9,402 nt of DNA from Anaerolineales bacterium (lineage in GTDB: Bacteria; Chloroflexota; Anaerolineae; 4572-78; J111), in the NCBI GenBank assembly GCA_012032575.1, contig JAAUSP010000281.1, positions 1-9,402 of the forward strand, read 5' to 3'. Both the position numbers and the translations under genes were made by a program. The notes below the pieces were generated by a model. It ran no database searches and was not told where the DNA came from. It saw nothing but the letters and a program-made list of their open reading frames with translations. Every line of letters starts with the position of its first letter. The first letter of the stretch is position 1. Positions 1-7,186 of this stretch are shown here, in pieces.

Positions 1-616
<616 letters not shown>

Positions 617-635
617 TTCCCTTTACAAACCAAAC

Positions 636-662
636 CGGCCCGCCTTGAGGCGGGCCGTTTTT
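636..662 (+). terminator. Intrinsic terminator of aceA
   Basis: A perfect 9-bp GC-rich stem (CGGCCCGCC at 636-644 and GGCGGGCCG at 649-657) with a TTGA loop is followed by five T at 658-662. It starts 20 bases after the isocitrate lyase stop codon. Confidence 0.93.
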
Positions 663-714
663 GATTCCACAAATGGTGTAAGTTAGAACAGAATCTGGTA
701 ACTATTGACCCTTC

Positions 715-821
715 ATGTCATTTCGAGGCTGAAAGCCGAGAAATCTTTGAGGTCGTTGCCTTGCAAACCACGAATTAGAAGATTTCTCGCTCCCTGCGTA
801 GCGTGTCGCTCGAAATGACAT
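715..821. repeat. Nested palindromic element, MITE- or REP-like
   Basis: The outer arms are a perfect 13-bp inverted repeat (715-727 and 809-821, ATGTCATTTCGAG and its complement). Inside them is a second perfect 11-bp inverted repeat (737-747 and 779-789, CGAGAAATCTT and its complement), leaving a loop of about 31 bases. The strand could fold into a long interrupted cruciform. It lies between the two convergent genes aceA and the kinase-like gene. Elements of the form GTCATTTCGAG...CGAGAAATCT are common dispersed intergenic repeats in several bacterial phyla. It holds no believable gene and no transposase, so if mobile it would move in trans. It may also act as a transcription barrier for the kinase-like gene, which stops at 840. 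Confidence 0.7.
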
Positions 822-839
822 CTCAAAAATTCTGCTCTT

Positions 840-2410
840 TTATCGCTGCGCCAGATCGTAATCCGTATAATAATCTTTTTGGACCGTCTGCCCCTCAAAT
901 ACATCAAAATTCAATACCCGCGAGTCGAGCCACTGGCCGGTGGGGGTGTGGACCATGCATTGATAGCGGCCCGGGGCCAGGGCCAACTCGTACTGCTGAT
1001 AGGGTGGGATCACCTGCGAGGCGCTGGTGGGGCCGGTCAAATCTATGATCAAATCGTAGCCGGTGGGGTTGTGAAAAACCAGCAAGCCCGCTCCGGCAGG
1101 GATGACCGGCTGCGGGGGCTTGACCCAGCGCCGCCGGTTGAACCACCACCGCCGGTTGAGATGGGGCCGAAGTCGGCAAAACGGGCGGCGTCGGGCTGAT
1201 GATGACCGGTGCGGGGGTAGCGGCCGGCGGGCGCTGGCCGATGGGGGTGGAGGTGACGGTGGGTAAAGTATCGGCCAGATGGGTGCGGAGCACGGTCGGC
1301 GTGGGCGTGACCACCAGGGTGAGGGAGTCGCCTTCGGTTTCCAGCTCGCTCAGGCTGATGAGCCGGGGGGTGCTGGTCGGGCTGACCGCAGGCGGAACCG
1401 TCACCGGCGCGGCGGTGCCCCGATCAGCCTTAACCTGTTGGCTCAGCCCCAACTGATACCCCACCCAAACCAACGCGGCGGCGATGACAAAGATAACCAG
1501 CCCGGCGCTGAAAGCGTAGCTCAACCACTTTCTGAGCACCTGGGCCGAATTGGGCCGCACCGGCTCAAAGCCGTGGGTGGGGAAATTTTTGGGCAGCGTA
1601 CAGGCCACCGCCAGCGCCCGCGCAAATTCCGCGCCGGTGTTGTAGCGCAGTTCCAACCCTTTCGACAGCATCCGCCCGACCACCTCGCTGACGGCCACCG
1701 AGATGCCGGGGTTGAGGCGGTACAGCGGACGGGGCTGCTGGTAAGCCTGGTCGTGCAGCACCGCCGACGGGCTGCCGGTAAAGGGCGGCTTGCCGGCCAG
1801 CATTTGATAGCTCAAAATCCCCAGGGCGTACAAATCGGATTGGCGGCTTGGCCCTGGCCGCGCACCCGCTCCGGGGCCATGGTTTCGGGCTGGCTCATGG
1901 TATCGTTTTGTTTCAGCACGTTGAGGCCAAACAAAGCCTGGGTCTGGCCGAAGTCGGCCACCCAGACCCGGTCATCCGGGCCGAGAAAAACGCAGTGGGC
2001 CGACAAATTGCCGTGCGTAATAGATTTTGGTGGGCGTAATCCAGGGCCGAGGCAATCTGGCGGGCGATAAACTGCATGCGCTGCGGGGCCAGGCTGCCTT
2101 CGGTGTGGAGCACCTGGGCCAGCGGCGTGGCCCGGACAAAATCCTGCACCCAGTAGAGCCGCTCGCCTTCCTGGCCGGCTTCATAACTGCGGACGATGTT
2201 GGGATGCTCCAGTTTAGCCATCTGTTGGGCGGCCAATTTGAACCGCCGGGCCAAAAATTCATCCGCCGCCAGCAGCGGGGATAGCACCTTCACGATCACC
2301 GGCGCGCCGTCGGTCTGGCGCTCGGCGCGGTAAACGGTCATGATGTCATTCTGGCTGAGTTCTTCAACCAGGGTATAAGCTTCCAGTTGTAAGTCACCTG
2401 AGGTATTCAT
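840..2410 (-). CDS. Transmembrane Ser/Thr-kinase-like protein (predicted pseudokinase), with three frameshifts
   Basis: The ATG at 2410-2408 is preceded by GGAG at 2416-2419, five bases upstream. The stop is TAA at 842-840. Three indels interrupt the frame: one missing base at the A4 tract (plus-strand T4, 2025-2028), one missing base near 1850-1854, and one extra base (or two missing) around the G5 tract at 1114-1118. Restored, the protein has about 523 residues. Residues 12-200 follow a bacterial PknB-type fold: VIVK (Lys41), LEHPNIV, ALDYAHQ, WVADFG (Asp153), MAPE (179-181), DLYALGILSYQMLAG. The glycine loop is absent, the helix-C Glu is Ala60, and the HRD motif reads HGN (133-135), so phosphotransfer is doubtful. 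One membrane helix lies near residues 297-319. It is followed by a Thr/Pro-rich linker and an outer beta-rich domain (HNPTGYDLIIDL, APGRYQCMVHTPTG). An extracytoplasmic sensor or scaffold role is inferred. Confidence 0.85.
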
Positions 2411-2501
2411 TTTTACTCCATCGAGGCCAATAGTGCGGGGTTTTGTACTGATTTATACGAGGGTTAGAGGGGTTTCCTTCAATGGAACAAACTTATTGAG
2501 G

Positions 2502-2861
2502 TTATTCGTTAGTATTAGGGGGACGAATTCTAAGCCGATTAGGATCCACAGTAACAATTGCCCCAGACTGTAAATCATGACCATAAAGAGCTAAAACTCG
2601 CAGACAAACTGAGGCTTGTTGTCTGGCTGAAAAATTTACCAAACGAATAATGCCAAAGTGAGGTTTACCGTGGACAATGGCTAACTCTCCAAAATCCTTG
2701 TCCAGGGTTACTAATATTCGTTCTTCTTGAAATGCAAAGTTTAAAATTTCCTCATCACCGGGGTCCTCCGGCCAATCTCCAGTCCATAAAACATCATGGC
2801 CGGCTGCCTGAAGTTCATGACATGATCCCCCCCAGACACACGTATCTAAAAGGAGTCTCAT
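2502..2861 (-). CDS. DUF5615 PIN-like protein, putative toxin of a DUF433/DUF5615 pair
   Basis: This 119-residue protein has the DUF5615 (Mut7-C-like, PIN-fold) layout: MRLLLDTCVWGGS with Asp6 at the end of strand 1, AAGHDVLWTGDW, the acidic segment DPGDEEIL (33-40), ILVTLDKDFGEL (49-60, Asp54 and Asp56), and PHFGIIRLVNF. The acidic residues match those that coordinate metal in PIN nucleases, so RNA cleavage is a plausible activity; this is inference from the fold. The ATG at 2861 overlaps the stop of the upstream DUF433 gene by four bases (ATGA), showing translational coupling. The stop is TAA at 2504-2502. The gene is complete and visibly AT-richer than its neighbours, as expected of a transferred module. 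Confidence 0.88.
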   Translation of the reverse strand: MRLLLDTCVWGGSCHELQAAGHDVLWTGDWPEDPGDEEILNFAFQEERILVTLDKDFGELAIVHGKPHFGIIRLVNFSARQQASVCLRVLALYGHDLQSGAIVTVDPNRLRIRPPNTNE

Positions 2862-3109
2862 ACAGCCGCATCTACAACCAATGGCTCAATTCGTTCATGC
2901 CCTACCAATCTACGGGCATAAACCAAACACGCCTGAATATCTTGCAATTCAAGCCAGGGATACCCTTCAAGAATTGTTTCAGGGGTGTCGCCGGCGGCCA
3001 TCATTCCCAAAACGTGCTCAACTGCCAGGCGGCGTCCCCGGATAATCGGCTTGCCGCCAAAGATTTTGGGGTTGACGGTTATTCTTTCCAACAGCTTTGT
3101 CTCATTCAT
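2858..3109 (-). CDS. DUF433 protein, putative antitoxin of the DUF433/DUF5615 pair
   Basis: This is an 83-residue protein with the standard DUF433 pattern: ITVNPKIFGGKPIIRGRRL near residues 10-28, then VEHVLGMMAAGDTPETIL and YPWLELQDIQACLVYA, a helix-turn-helix-like segment. In the family such proteins sit directly upstream of PIN-like DUF5615 proteins. They are thought to neutralise them and repress their own promoter, and the gene order and ATGA overlap here fit that. The ATG at 3109 has GGGAG at 3116-3120 six bases upstream, so the start is secure. A consensus promoter lies about 50 bases upstream. Confidence 0.9.
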   Translation of the reverse strand: MNETKLLERITVNPKIFGGKPIIRGRRLAVEHVLGMMAAGDTPETILEGYPWLELQDIQACLVYARRLVGHERIEPLVVDAAV

Positions 3110-3156
3110 AAAAATCTCCCCAAACCAATTGAGTCTAATGATTCCGAATATCTGAA

Positions 3157-3185
3157 ATTATAACACCGACTGAAATACACATCAA
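3157..3185 (-). promoter_or_regulatory. Sigma-70-type promoter of the DUF433/DUF5615 operon
   Basis: Read on the minus strand, a -35 box TTGATG (3185-3180, 4 of 6 consensus) is separated by exactly 17 bases from a perfect -10 box TATAAT (3162-3157). The predicted start near 3150 leaves a leader of about 40 bases before the DUF433 ATG. Confidence 0.7.
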
Positions 3186-3194
3186 TAAGACCAG

Positions 3195-3238
3195 CAAAAA
3201 TAAAAGAGGATGAGGCAAAATGCCCCACCCTCTTTTAT
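3195..3238 (-). terminator. Intrinsic terminator of the FAD oxidoreductase gene
   Basis: A perfect 10-bp outer stem (ATAAAAGAGG at 3200-3209 with CCTCTTTTAT at 3229-3238) continues into an imperfect inner stem (3211-3217 with 3221-3227) around an AAA loop. On the minus strand the hairpin is followed by a T run (3200-3195). It begins 19 bases after the oxidoreductase stop and insulates the toxin-antitoxin promoter just beyond. Confidence 0.9.
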
Positions 3239-3256
3239 AAACGACAGCGAATAACT

Positions 3257-4648
3257 CTATTTCTTCCCCGGCTTGATATTCTGATTCATCCGGAAGAAAT
3301 TCGTCGGGTCGTACTTGGTTTTCAAGGCGACCAACCGTTCGTAGTTGGCCCGATACGACTCGCGGACGGCGGCTTCACCTTCATGGCCCATGAAGTTCAC
3401 ATAGAGACCCTGGCTGGCGAAGGGCTGCATGCGGGCCAGCGACTCCTGCGCCCAGGCGACGTGCGGCTCGGCGGGGCCTTCTTCCCAGGCGGCGGCATTG
3501 ACCACCGAGTAATGCGGCTCGCGCAAGGCAAAGGCGGTGGCGTCGGGGGCCACACGGGTGGCCGCGCCGTGGATGTCGTGAATGACGATGACGCTGAAAG
3601 GCGAACTCTTCTGTTCGGCACAGGCGATGAGTGCTTTGAGGGCGTCGTCGCCGGGCTGCTTGAGCGAGTAAGCGGTGTCGGCATAGTGACGGCCATCCGG
3701 GGCGGTCGGGTCGAGCGAAGCGATCAGCTCGGTGTAATTCATGGGCCGGATCATATCCACGATGGCCGGGCCAAGCCGGCGCAGCGGGGCCAAAGCTCGT
3801 TCCCCGGCGGCCAGGTCGTCGCCGCTGTAGCAAACGGTAACGGCTATGGCCGGGCCGATGTTGGGAATAGTAGCCAGGGCGGCGTAAGGCGATCACTTCA
3901 TCCGGGGCAGCGCTGGTATATTCAAAATAGCCGCGCAGCACGTCGAGCGACAGGGATAGAGGATGGTCCCGCCCAAAACCTGGCCCATGGGGTGAAGCTG
4001 ATATTCGATGGCTGTGACCACGCCAAAGTTGCCGCCGCCGCCACGCAATCCCCAGAACAGGTCGCTGTTTTCCTCGGCGCTGGCTTTGAGCAGCCGCCCA
4101 TCGGCGGTGACGACTTCAAAGGAGAGCACGTTGTCAATGGCCAGGCCAAAGCGGCCGGTCAGCCAGCCGATGCCGCCGCCCAGGGTCATCCCGGCAATGC
4201 CGGTGCCGGAGCACGTGCCGGTGGGGATCAGCAAGCCGTACGGTTCCAAGATGCGGGTAAATTCGCCAATGGTCAGGCCGGGTTCGGCGCGGGCAATCCG
4301 CCGGGCCGCATCAACCTGGACCCGTTTCATCTGGGAGAGGTCAATCACCAGGCCGTCGTCAACCAGGGCCAGACCGACGCCATTATGACCGCCGGCCCGA
4401 ACTGAGACCGGCAGACTGTGGCTGCGGGCAAAATTGACCGCCAGAACCACATCCTGGGCCGTCTGGCTGCGGACAATGAGGGCCGGGTGCTTGTCAACCG
4501 CGCCGTTCCAAAGCTGGCGGGCCTGGTCGTAGCCGGCGTCACCGCGGCGGATCAACTGGCCGCGCAGGCCAACGTTCAATTCCTGTAAAGCCAGCGCTCC
4601 AATCGAGAGGGTATCAGCAATGGGCAAGGTGTTTACATCTGCAAACAT
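3257..4648 (-). CDS. FAD-linked oxidoreductase, berberine-bridge-enzyme type (two compensating indels)
   Basis: This flavoprotein oxidase or dehydrogenase has a PCMH-type FAD-binding domain (restored residues about 54-225) and a C-terminal BBE motif (YERLVALKTKYDP, NFFRMNQNIKP). Substrates in the family include sugars, alcohols and secondary metabolites; the substrate here cannot be told. RAGGHN (84-89) provides His88, the usual 8-alpha-histidyl FAD attachment residue. GTCSGTG (144-150) provides Cys146 where bicovalent members carry the 6-S-cysteinyl link. ATG at 4648 is chosen because of the well-placed AGGAG; the frame runs further upstream but adds unrelated residues. A missing base in the CCC codon of Pro232 (3953-3955) and an extra base at 3886-3887 shift about 66 bases out of frame and create stops. 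Both ends share one frame, so the restored length is 463 residues, normal for the family. No signal peptide is evident. Confidence 0.92.
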
Positions 4649-4655
4649 AGGTTTT

Positions 4656-4660
4656 CTCCT
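4656..4660 (-). promoter_or_regulatory. Ribosome binding site fixing the oxidoreductase start
   Basis: AGGAG on the minus strand is followed by seven bases (AAAACCT) and ATG at 4648-4646. It decides against a 56-codon longer start at 4816, which has no such site and would add sequence unlike the family. Confidence 0.85.
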
Positions 4661-4795
4661 TAAGAAAGAAATAATTTTAGGGTTGGATGCCGTTGAGGAA
4701 AAGTTTCTCGAACGGCGGCTCAAAGCCTGTCTGGGAAAATCATCTTTGAGCATCTGCATATTTGATTTCAGTTTACCCCGGCTGCGTCCGAGAAA

Positions 4796-4816
4796 CGTTA
4801 CCAACAGCGTTACCAA
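4796..4816 (-). promoter_or_regulatory. Twin TTGGTAACG repeat, possible operator
   Basis: TTGGTAACG occurs twice on the minus strand (4816-4808 and 4804-4796) with a 12-base period, about 150 bases upstream of the oxidoreductase start. Such a twin site could bind a dimeric regulator of that gene. No regulator is encoded nearby, so this stays tentative. Confidence 0.25.
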
Positions 4817-4860
4817 ATTCGACTAAAATACCCGGCCTGTAACATTTGCTTTCAAAATTA

Positions 4861-4890
4861 GAGTCCAAAGCTTGCTTTGGACTCCGTTTT
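4861..4890. terminator. Hairpin with T-rich flanks, possible bidirectional terminator
   Basis: GAGTCCAAAG (4861-4870) and CTTTGGACTC (4875-4884) form a perfect 10-bp stem with a CTTG loop. GTTTT follows on the plus strand and TAATTTT on the minus strand. The nearest transcripts that it could end come from the minus-strand genes at 4954-6206. Confidence 0.5.
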
Positions 4891-4920
4891 CATTTATAGA
4901 GTCCATTCCCCTAACATCAA

Positions 4921-4950
4921 CAGAGGGCAGATCATCCGACCTGCCCTCTG
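4921..4950 (-). terminator. Hairpin just after the cupredoxin remnant, possible terminator
   Basis: CAGAGGGCAG (4921-4930) and CTGCCCTCTG (4941-4950) form a perfect 10-bp GC-rich stem with a 10-base loop. It lies three bases past the stop codon of the minus-strand gene fragment. The following minus-strand sequence (TTGATGTT) is only moderately T-rich. Confidence 0.5.
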
Positions 4951-4953
4951 GGG

Positions 4954-5085
4954 TTATGACGTATTCACTTGTTTGGCTGCGTTTATTTTATACTGAACGG
5001 CCTGACCTTCAGCCAATTTGATCAGGGCCAGTTCATGAACCGGCTCGCCCTGGTTGACAATAATTGTTACAAGGAACGTTACGAT
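4954..5085 (-). pseudogene. Cupredoxin-like gene remnant, C-terminal fragment
   Basis: A 43-codon open stretch ends at TAA (4956-4954). It begins right after an in-frame TAA (5088-5086) with no ATG in frame, so it is not a complete gene. Its translation contains VTFLV, then VNQGEPVHELALIKLAEGQ. This resembles the beta-strand, N-x-G and H-E-L core of small blue-copper or cupredoxin-like proteins, in which the His after N-x-G is a copper ligand. The tail after it is short and lacks the second Cys/His cluster. Its 5' part is missing; the AlkZ-type gene ends only a few bases upstream, suggesting that a deletion joined the two. A chance frame cannot be excluded, but the pattern is specific. Confidence 0.5.
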
Positions 5086-5090
5086 TTAAT

Positions 5091-6206
5091 TTAAGTTTTA
5101 TCGCCCGTTACGAAATCCGCCAATTTCACTCCAAAAAAGGCGGCCACTGCGGCGGCCTGCCCTTCGACGGCTGCCCGGACGTATTCAGGCCAGGGACCAA
5201 TCGGAAAGACTGACACCACCAGGTCACTCCCCTGCCAGTCGTAGCGCCATGTACCCACAATGCGCCCGTTATCAAGCACCGTCCCCTCGATGTGCCCGGC
5301 GGGCCGCCAGACCCGGCTGTAATGGGCCGGGTCTACAATCCAGCTTTTATCCTTCAGGCCCAACAGCAGCGGGTCAAAGCGGTACAACAGACGCACCGGC
5401 CACGCTTCGGGTGGCGGGGGAGTTTCGTGCAAAGCGGACAGGTCGGCCCGCAGCGTCAGCAGCGTTTGTCCAGCGGTTTCAATTTCGGCGACTTCATTAC
5501 CCAAAGCGGCCAGCCAGCCCCGCGCCTTGCTCACGCTGGTTCCGCGCCAATAGGCCAAATCCTGCATGGTTGCGGGTCCGTAGGCAGCCAGATAGCGCCG
5601 GGCCAGTTCGATATTGGCCTCGTCCGAAGGGGGCGGGTTCCAGGCCAAACCGGGCAGCCAGTATTCACGGTGGGCAAAGCGGCCTTCATTGCCGGTCTGC
5701 CCGGCGTGACAGGCATGCCCCTCGCGTACCAGGCTGGCAAAGATACCGCCCCAGGAGGAGAAATGTTCATCGTCCAGGCCAAAGTCGGCAGAGCGGAGGT
5801 CGCTGCGGCTGAGCGTACCCCGTTCGCGGAGTAGGTCGGCCAGGCGGACGATGGTGGCCCGATAAGCATCCACATCCGCCCCGTTTTTGACCGCCTGGCG
5901 CTCCCACCAGGTGGTCTGGCCGGTCAACGCACCGTGAAGCAGAGGCCACTCGACGCTGGGGTAGAGGTGCAGGGTGTGGCGCTGGCCCCACAGTTTGACC
6001 AGGGAGCGCTGCCGGTGTAATAATTCATCAAAGCGTTGATGGGTCAGTCCGGTGGCCCGGTTCCACAAGGACAGGCCGGCGGCGGGCAAAATCTGGGCTT
6101 GCACACCGGCCAGGGCGCTGGCGGCCTGCTCCGGCGAGTCAAACGGCGCTACCAACCCGGAACGGCGCAGGCGAAACCAGCGGAGTTGATCGGCTGAAAG
6201 AGTCAT
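5091..6206 (-). CDS. HTH_42 (winged-helix) family protein, AlkZ-type DNA glycosylase candidate
   Basis: This 371-residue protein (from ATG 6206) belongs to the winged-helix DNA-binding family HTH_42 (formerly DUF1006), which includes the interstrand-crosslink glycosylase AlkZ and E. coli YcaQ. Seen in order: QLRWFRLRRSGL at the N-terminus, LAGVQAQILPA with Gln-Ala-Gln at 36-38, LVKLWGQRHTLHLYPS, AYGPATMQDLAYW (a winged-helix segment), and the C-terminal RFDPLLLGLKDKS and HIEGTVLDNGRIVGTWRYDW. AlkZ-like enzymes carry Gln-x-Gln as the catalytic motif, whereas YcaQ-like ones carry Gln-x-Asp, so this groups with the AlkZ type. Removal of bulky or crosslinking alkyl-purine adducts is therefore a reasonable inference. 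A TTG at 6218 is in frame but lies inside a repeat. Neither start has a Shine-Dalgarno site. The gene is intact, and no antibiotic cluster is visible beside it. Confidence 0.88.
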   Translation of the reverse strand: MTLSADQLRWFRLRRSGLVAPFDSPEQAASALAGVQAQILPAAGLSLWNRATGLTHQRFDELLHRQRSLVKLWGQRHTLHLYPSVEWPLLHGALTGQTTWWERQAVKNGADVDAYRATIVRLADLLRERGTLSRSDLRSADFGLDDEHFSSWGGIFASLVREGHACHAGQTGNEGRFAHREYWLPGLAWNPPPSDEANIELARRYLAAYGPATMQDLAYWRGTSVSKARGWLAALGNEVAEIETAGQTLLTLRADLSALHETPPPPEAWPVRLLYRFDPLLLGLKDKSWIVDPAHYSRVWRPAGHIEGTVLDNGRIVGTWRYDWQGSDLVVSVFPIGPWPEYVRAAVEGQAAAVAAFFGVKLADFVTGDKT

Positions 6207-6209
6207 AAT

Positions 6210-6273
6210 AATGGTCAATAATCAATGGTCAATAATCAATGGTCAATGAATCGTTGACCATTGACCATTGACC
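6210..6273. repeat. 14-bp tandem repeat with inverted copies
   Basis: AATGGTCAATAATC occurs at 6210-6223 and 6224-6237, with a third, altered copy from 6238. The complementary unit TTGACCA then runs to 6273. Positions 6236-6246 and 6254-6264 form a perfect 11-bp hairpin stem. The array fills nearly the whole gap between the fructokinase stop (6286) and the glycosylase ATG (6206), and on the minus strand supplies several TTGACC or TTGATT hexamers resembling -35 boxes. Confidence 0.8.
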
Positions 6274-6285
6274 GTTAGCTGTTGA

Positions 6286-7172
6286 TTATTTGATTTGCTG
6301 TTCCGCCAGGGCGATGGCCCCCAGCACCCCGGCGCGATTGCCCAGGCCGGGCGGCACGATGTATTGGTCAATTCGCTCCAAAATCTCCGGCGACTGAACG
6401 TAGCCGTTGAGCAGTTCTACCGTTTTGCGGCGCACCAGCGGGAACAGGTGAGCCTGATCCATCACCCCGCCGCCCAAAATAATTCGCTGCGGCGAGAGGG
6501 TGCAGATGAAGTTGACCAGCCCGTAGGCCAGATAATGGGCCTCGATCTCCCAGGCCGGGTGATCCAGCGGCAGTGTTTCGGCCCGCTGACCCCAACGGCT
6601 TGCAAGGCCGGTCCGGCCGCCATCCCTTCCAGGCAGTCGCCGTGAAAAGGGCACGCGCCGGGATAAGGATCGTCGGGGTGGCGGGGCAGGCGGACATGGC
6701 CCATTTCGGGGTGGATCAGGCCGTGCATCAACTGGCCGCCCACCAGCCCGCCGCCGCCCAGGCCGGTGCCGATGGTCAGGTAAATAAAGGTGTCCAGCCC
6801 CAGCGCCGCGCCCCAACGATGTTCGCCCAGCGCCGCGCCGTTGACATCCGTATCAAATCCAACCGGGACATCGAGGGCGCGGCCAATCGTCCCGGCCAAA
6901 TCAGCATTGGCCCAATGGGGTTTGGGCGTGGTGGTGATGTAGCCAAAGGTGGGCGAGGCTGGATTGGGGTCCACCGGCCCAAACGAAGCAATACCGATAG
7001 CCGCCAACGGTTCTTTTTCGGCTTGCTCCTTAAAAAAGGCAATCGCCCGACTGATCGTTTCTTCGGGGGTGGTGGTCGGGAAACGGGTTTCGGCCCGGAA
7101 ATCGTCCGGCCCCGTGCCGACCGCACAGACAAATTTCGTACCGCCTGCTTCGATACCGCCTAAAAGTGGCAT
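6286..7172 (-). CDS. ROK-family fructokinase (one frameshift)
   Basis: This enzyme phosphorylates a hexose with ATP in the cytoplasm. It resembles the zinc-containing fructokinases of the B. subtilis GmuE/YdhR type along its whole length, so fructose is the likely substrate. Motifs: GGIEAGGTK (5-13, phosphate binding), [30 protein letters not shown] with catalytic Asp109, [11 protein letters not shown] (131-141), HPEMGH (154-159), and the zinc-site segment [12 protein letters not shown] (172-183, with His159, Cys174, His177 and Cys180 as likely ligands). Then [19 protein letters not shown] and [19 protein letters not shown]. One base is missing near 6597-6601, after residue 191; restored length is about 295 residues, normal for the family. 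The start has GGAGG (7180-7184) seven bases upstream of ATG 7172. It begins 14 bases after the TumE-like gene, so the two probably share a transcript. Confidence 0.93.
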
Positions 7173-7186
7173 AGTTGAACCTCCAT

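Larger units (their letters stand above)
4649..4953. other. Gene-poor spacer upstream of the oxidoreductase
   Basis: I see no believable gene here on either strand; the open frames are antisense or upstream extensions without family character. It holds the oxidoreductase ribosome binding site, a twin TTGGTAACG repeat (4796-4816), and two perfect 10-bp hairpins (4861-4884 and 4921-4950). GAGTCC recurs at 4899-4904. No convincing -35/-10 pair for the oxidoreductase was found. Confidence 0.6.

Noticed and set aside
713..907. Minus-strand 64-residue open frame
   Set aside because: It is the translation of the palindromic element and overlaps the end of the kinase-like gene; no family character or ribosome binding site.
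904..1084. Arg/Pro/His-rich C-terminus of the middle kinase frame as a real protein end
   Set aside because: It is the out-of-frame reading after the third indel; the alternative frame gives a continuous beta-rich domain with a natural stop at 840.
2452..2482. Promoter for the kinase-like gene (TTGAAG and TATAAA on the minus strand)
   Set aside because: The boxes are 19 bases apart and the -35 is poor; not strong enough to list as a feature.
3383..4405. Long plus-strand open frame opposite the oxidoreductase
   Set aside because: Antisense shadow in GC-rich coding DNA; low-complexity Gly/Ala-rich translation without motifs.
4649..4816. N-terminal extension of the oxidoreductase to an earlier start
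   Set aside because: The added residues do not look like the family, a good Shine-Dalgarno site sits before the internal ATG, and no signal peptide is formed.
5531..5875. Overlapping minus-strand frame within the glycosylase gene
   Set aside because: Shadow frame; the 5091-6206 frame has all family motifs.
6210..6273. Miniature CRISPR array
   Set aside because: Units are 14 bases with no spacers, and some are inverted; there are no cas genes.
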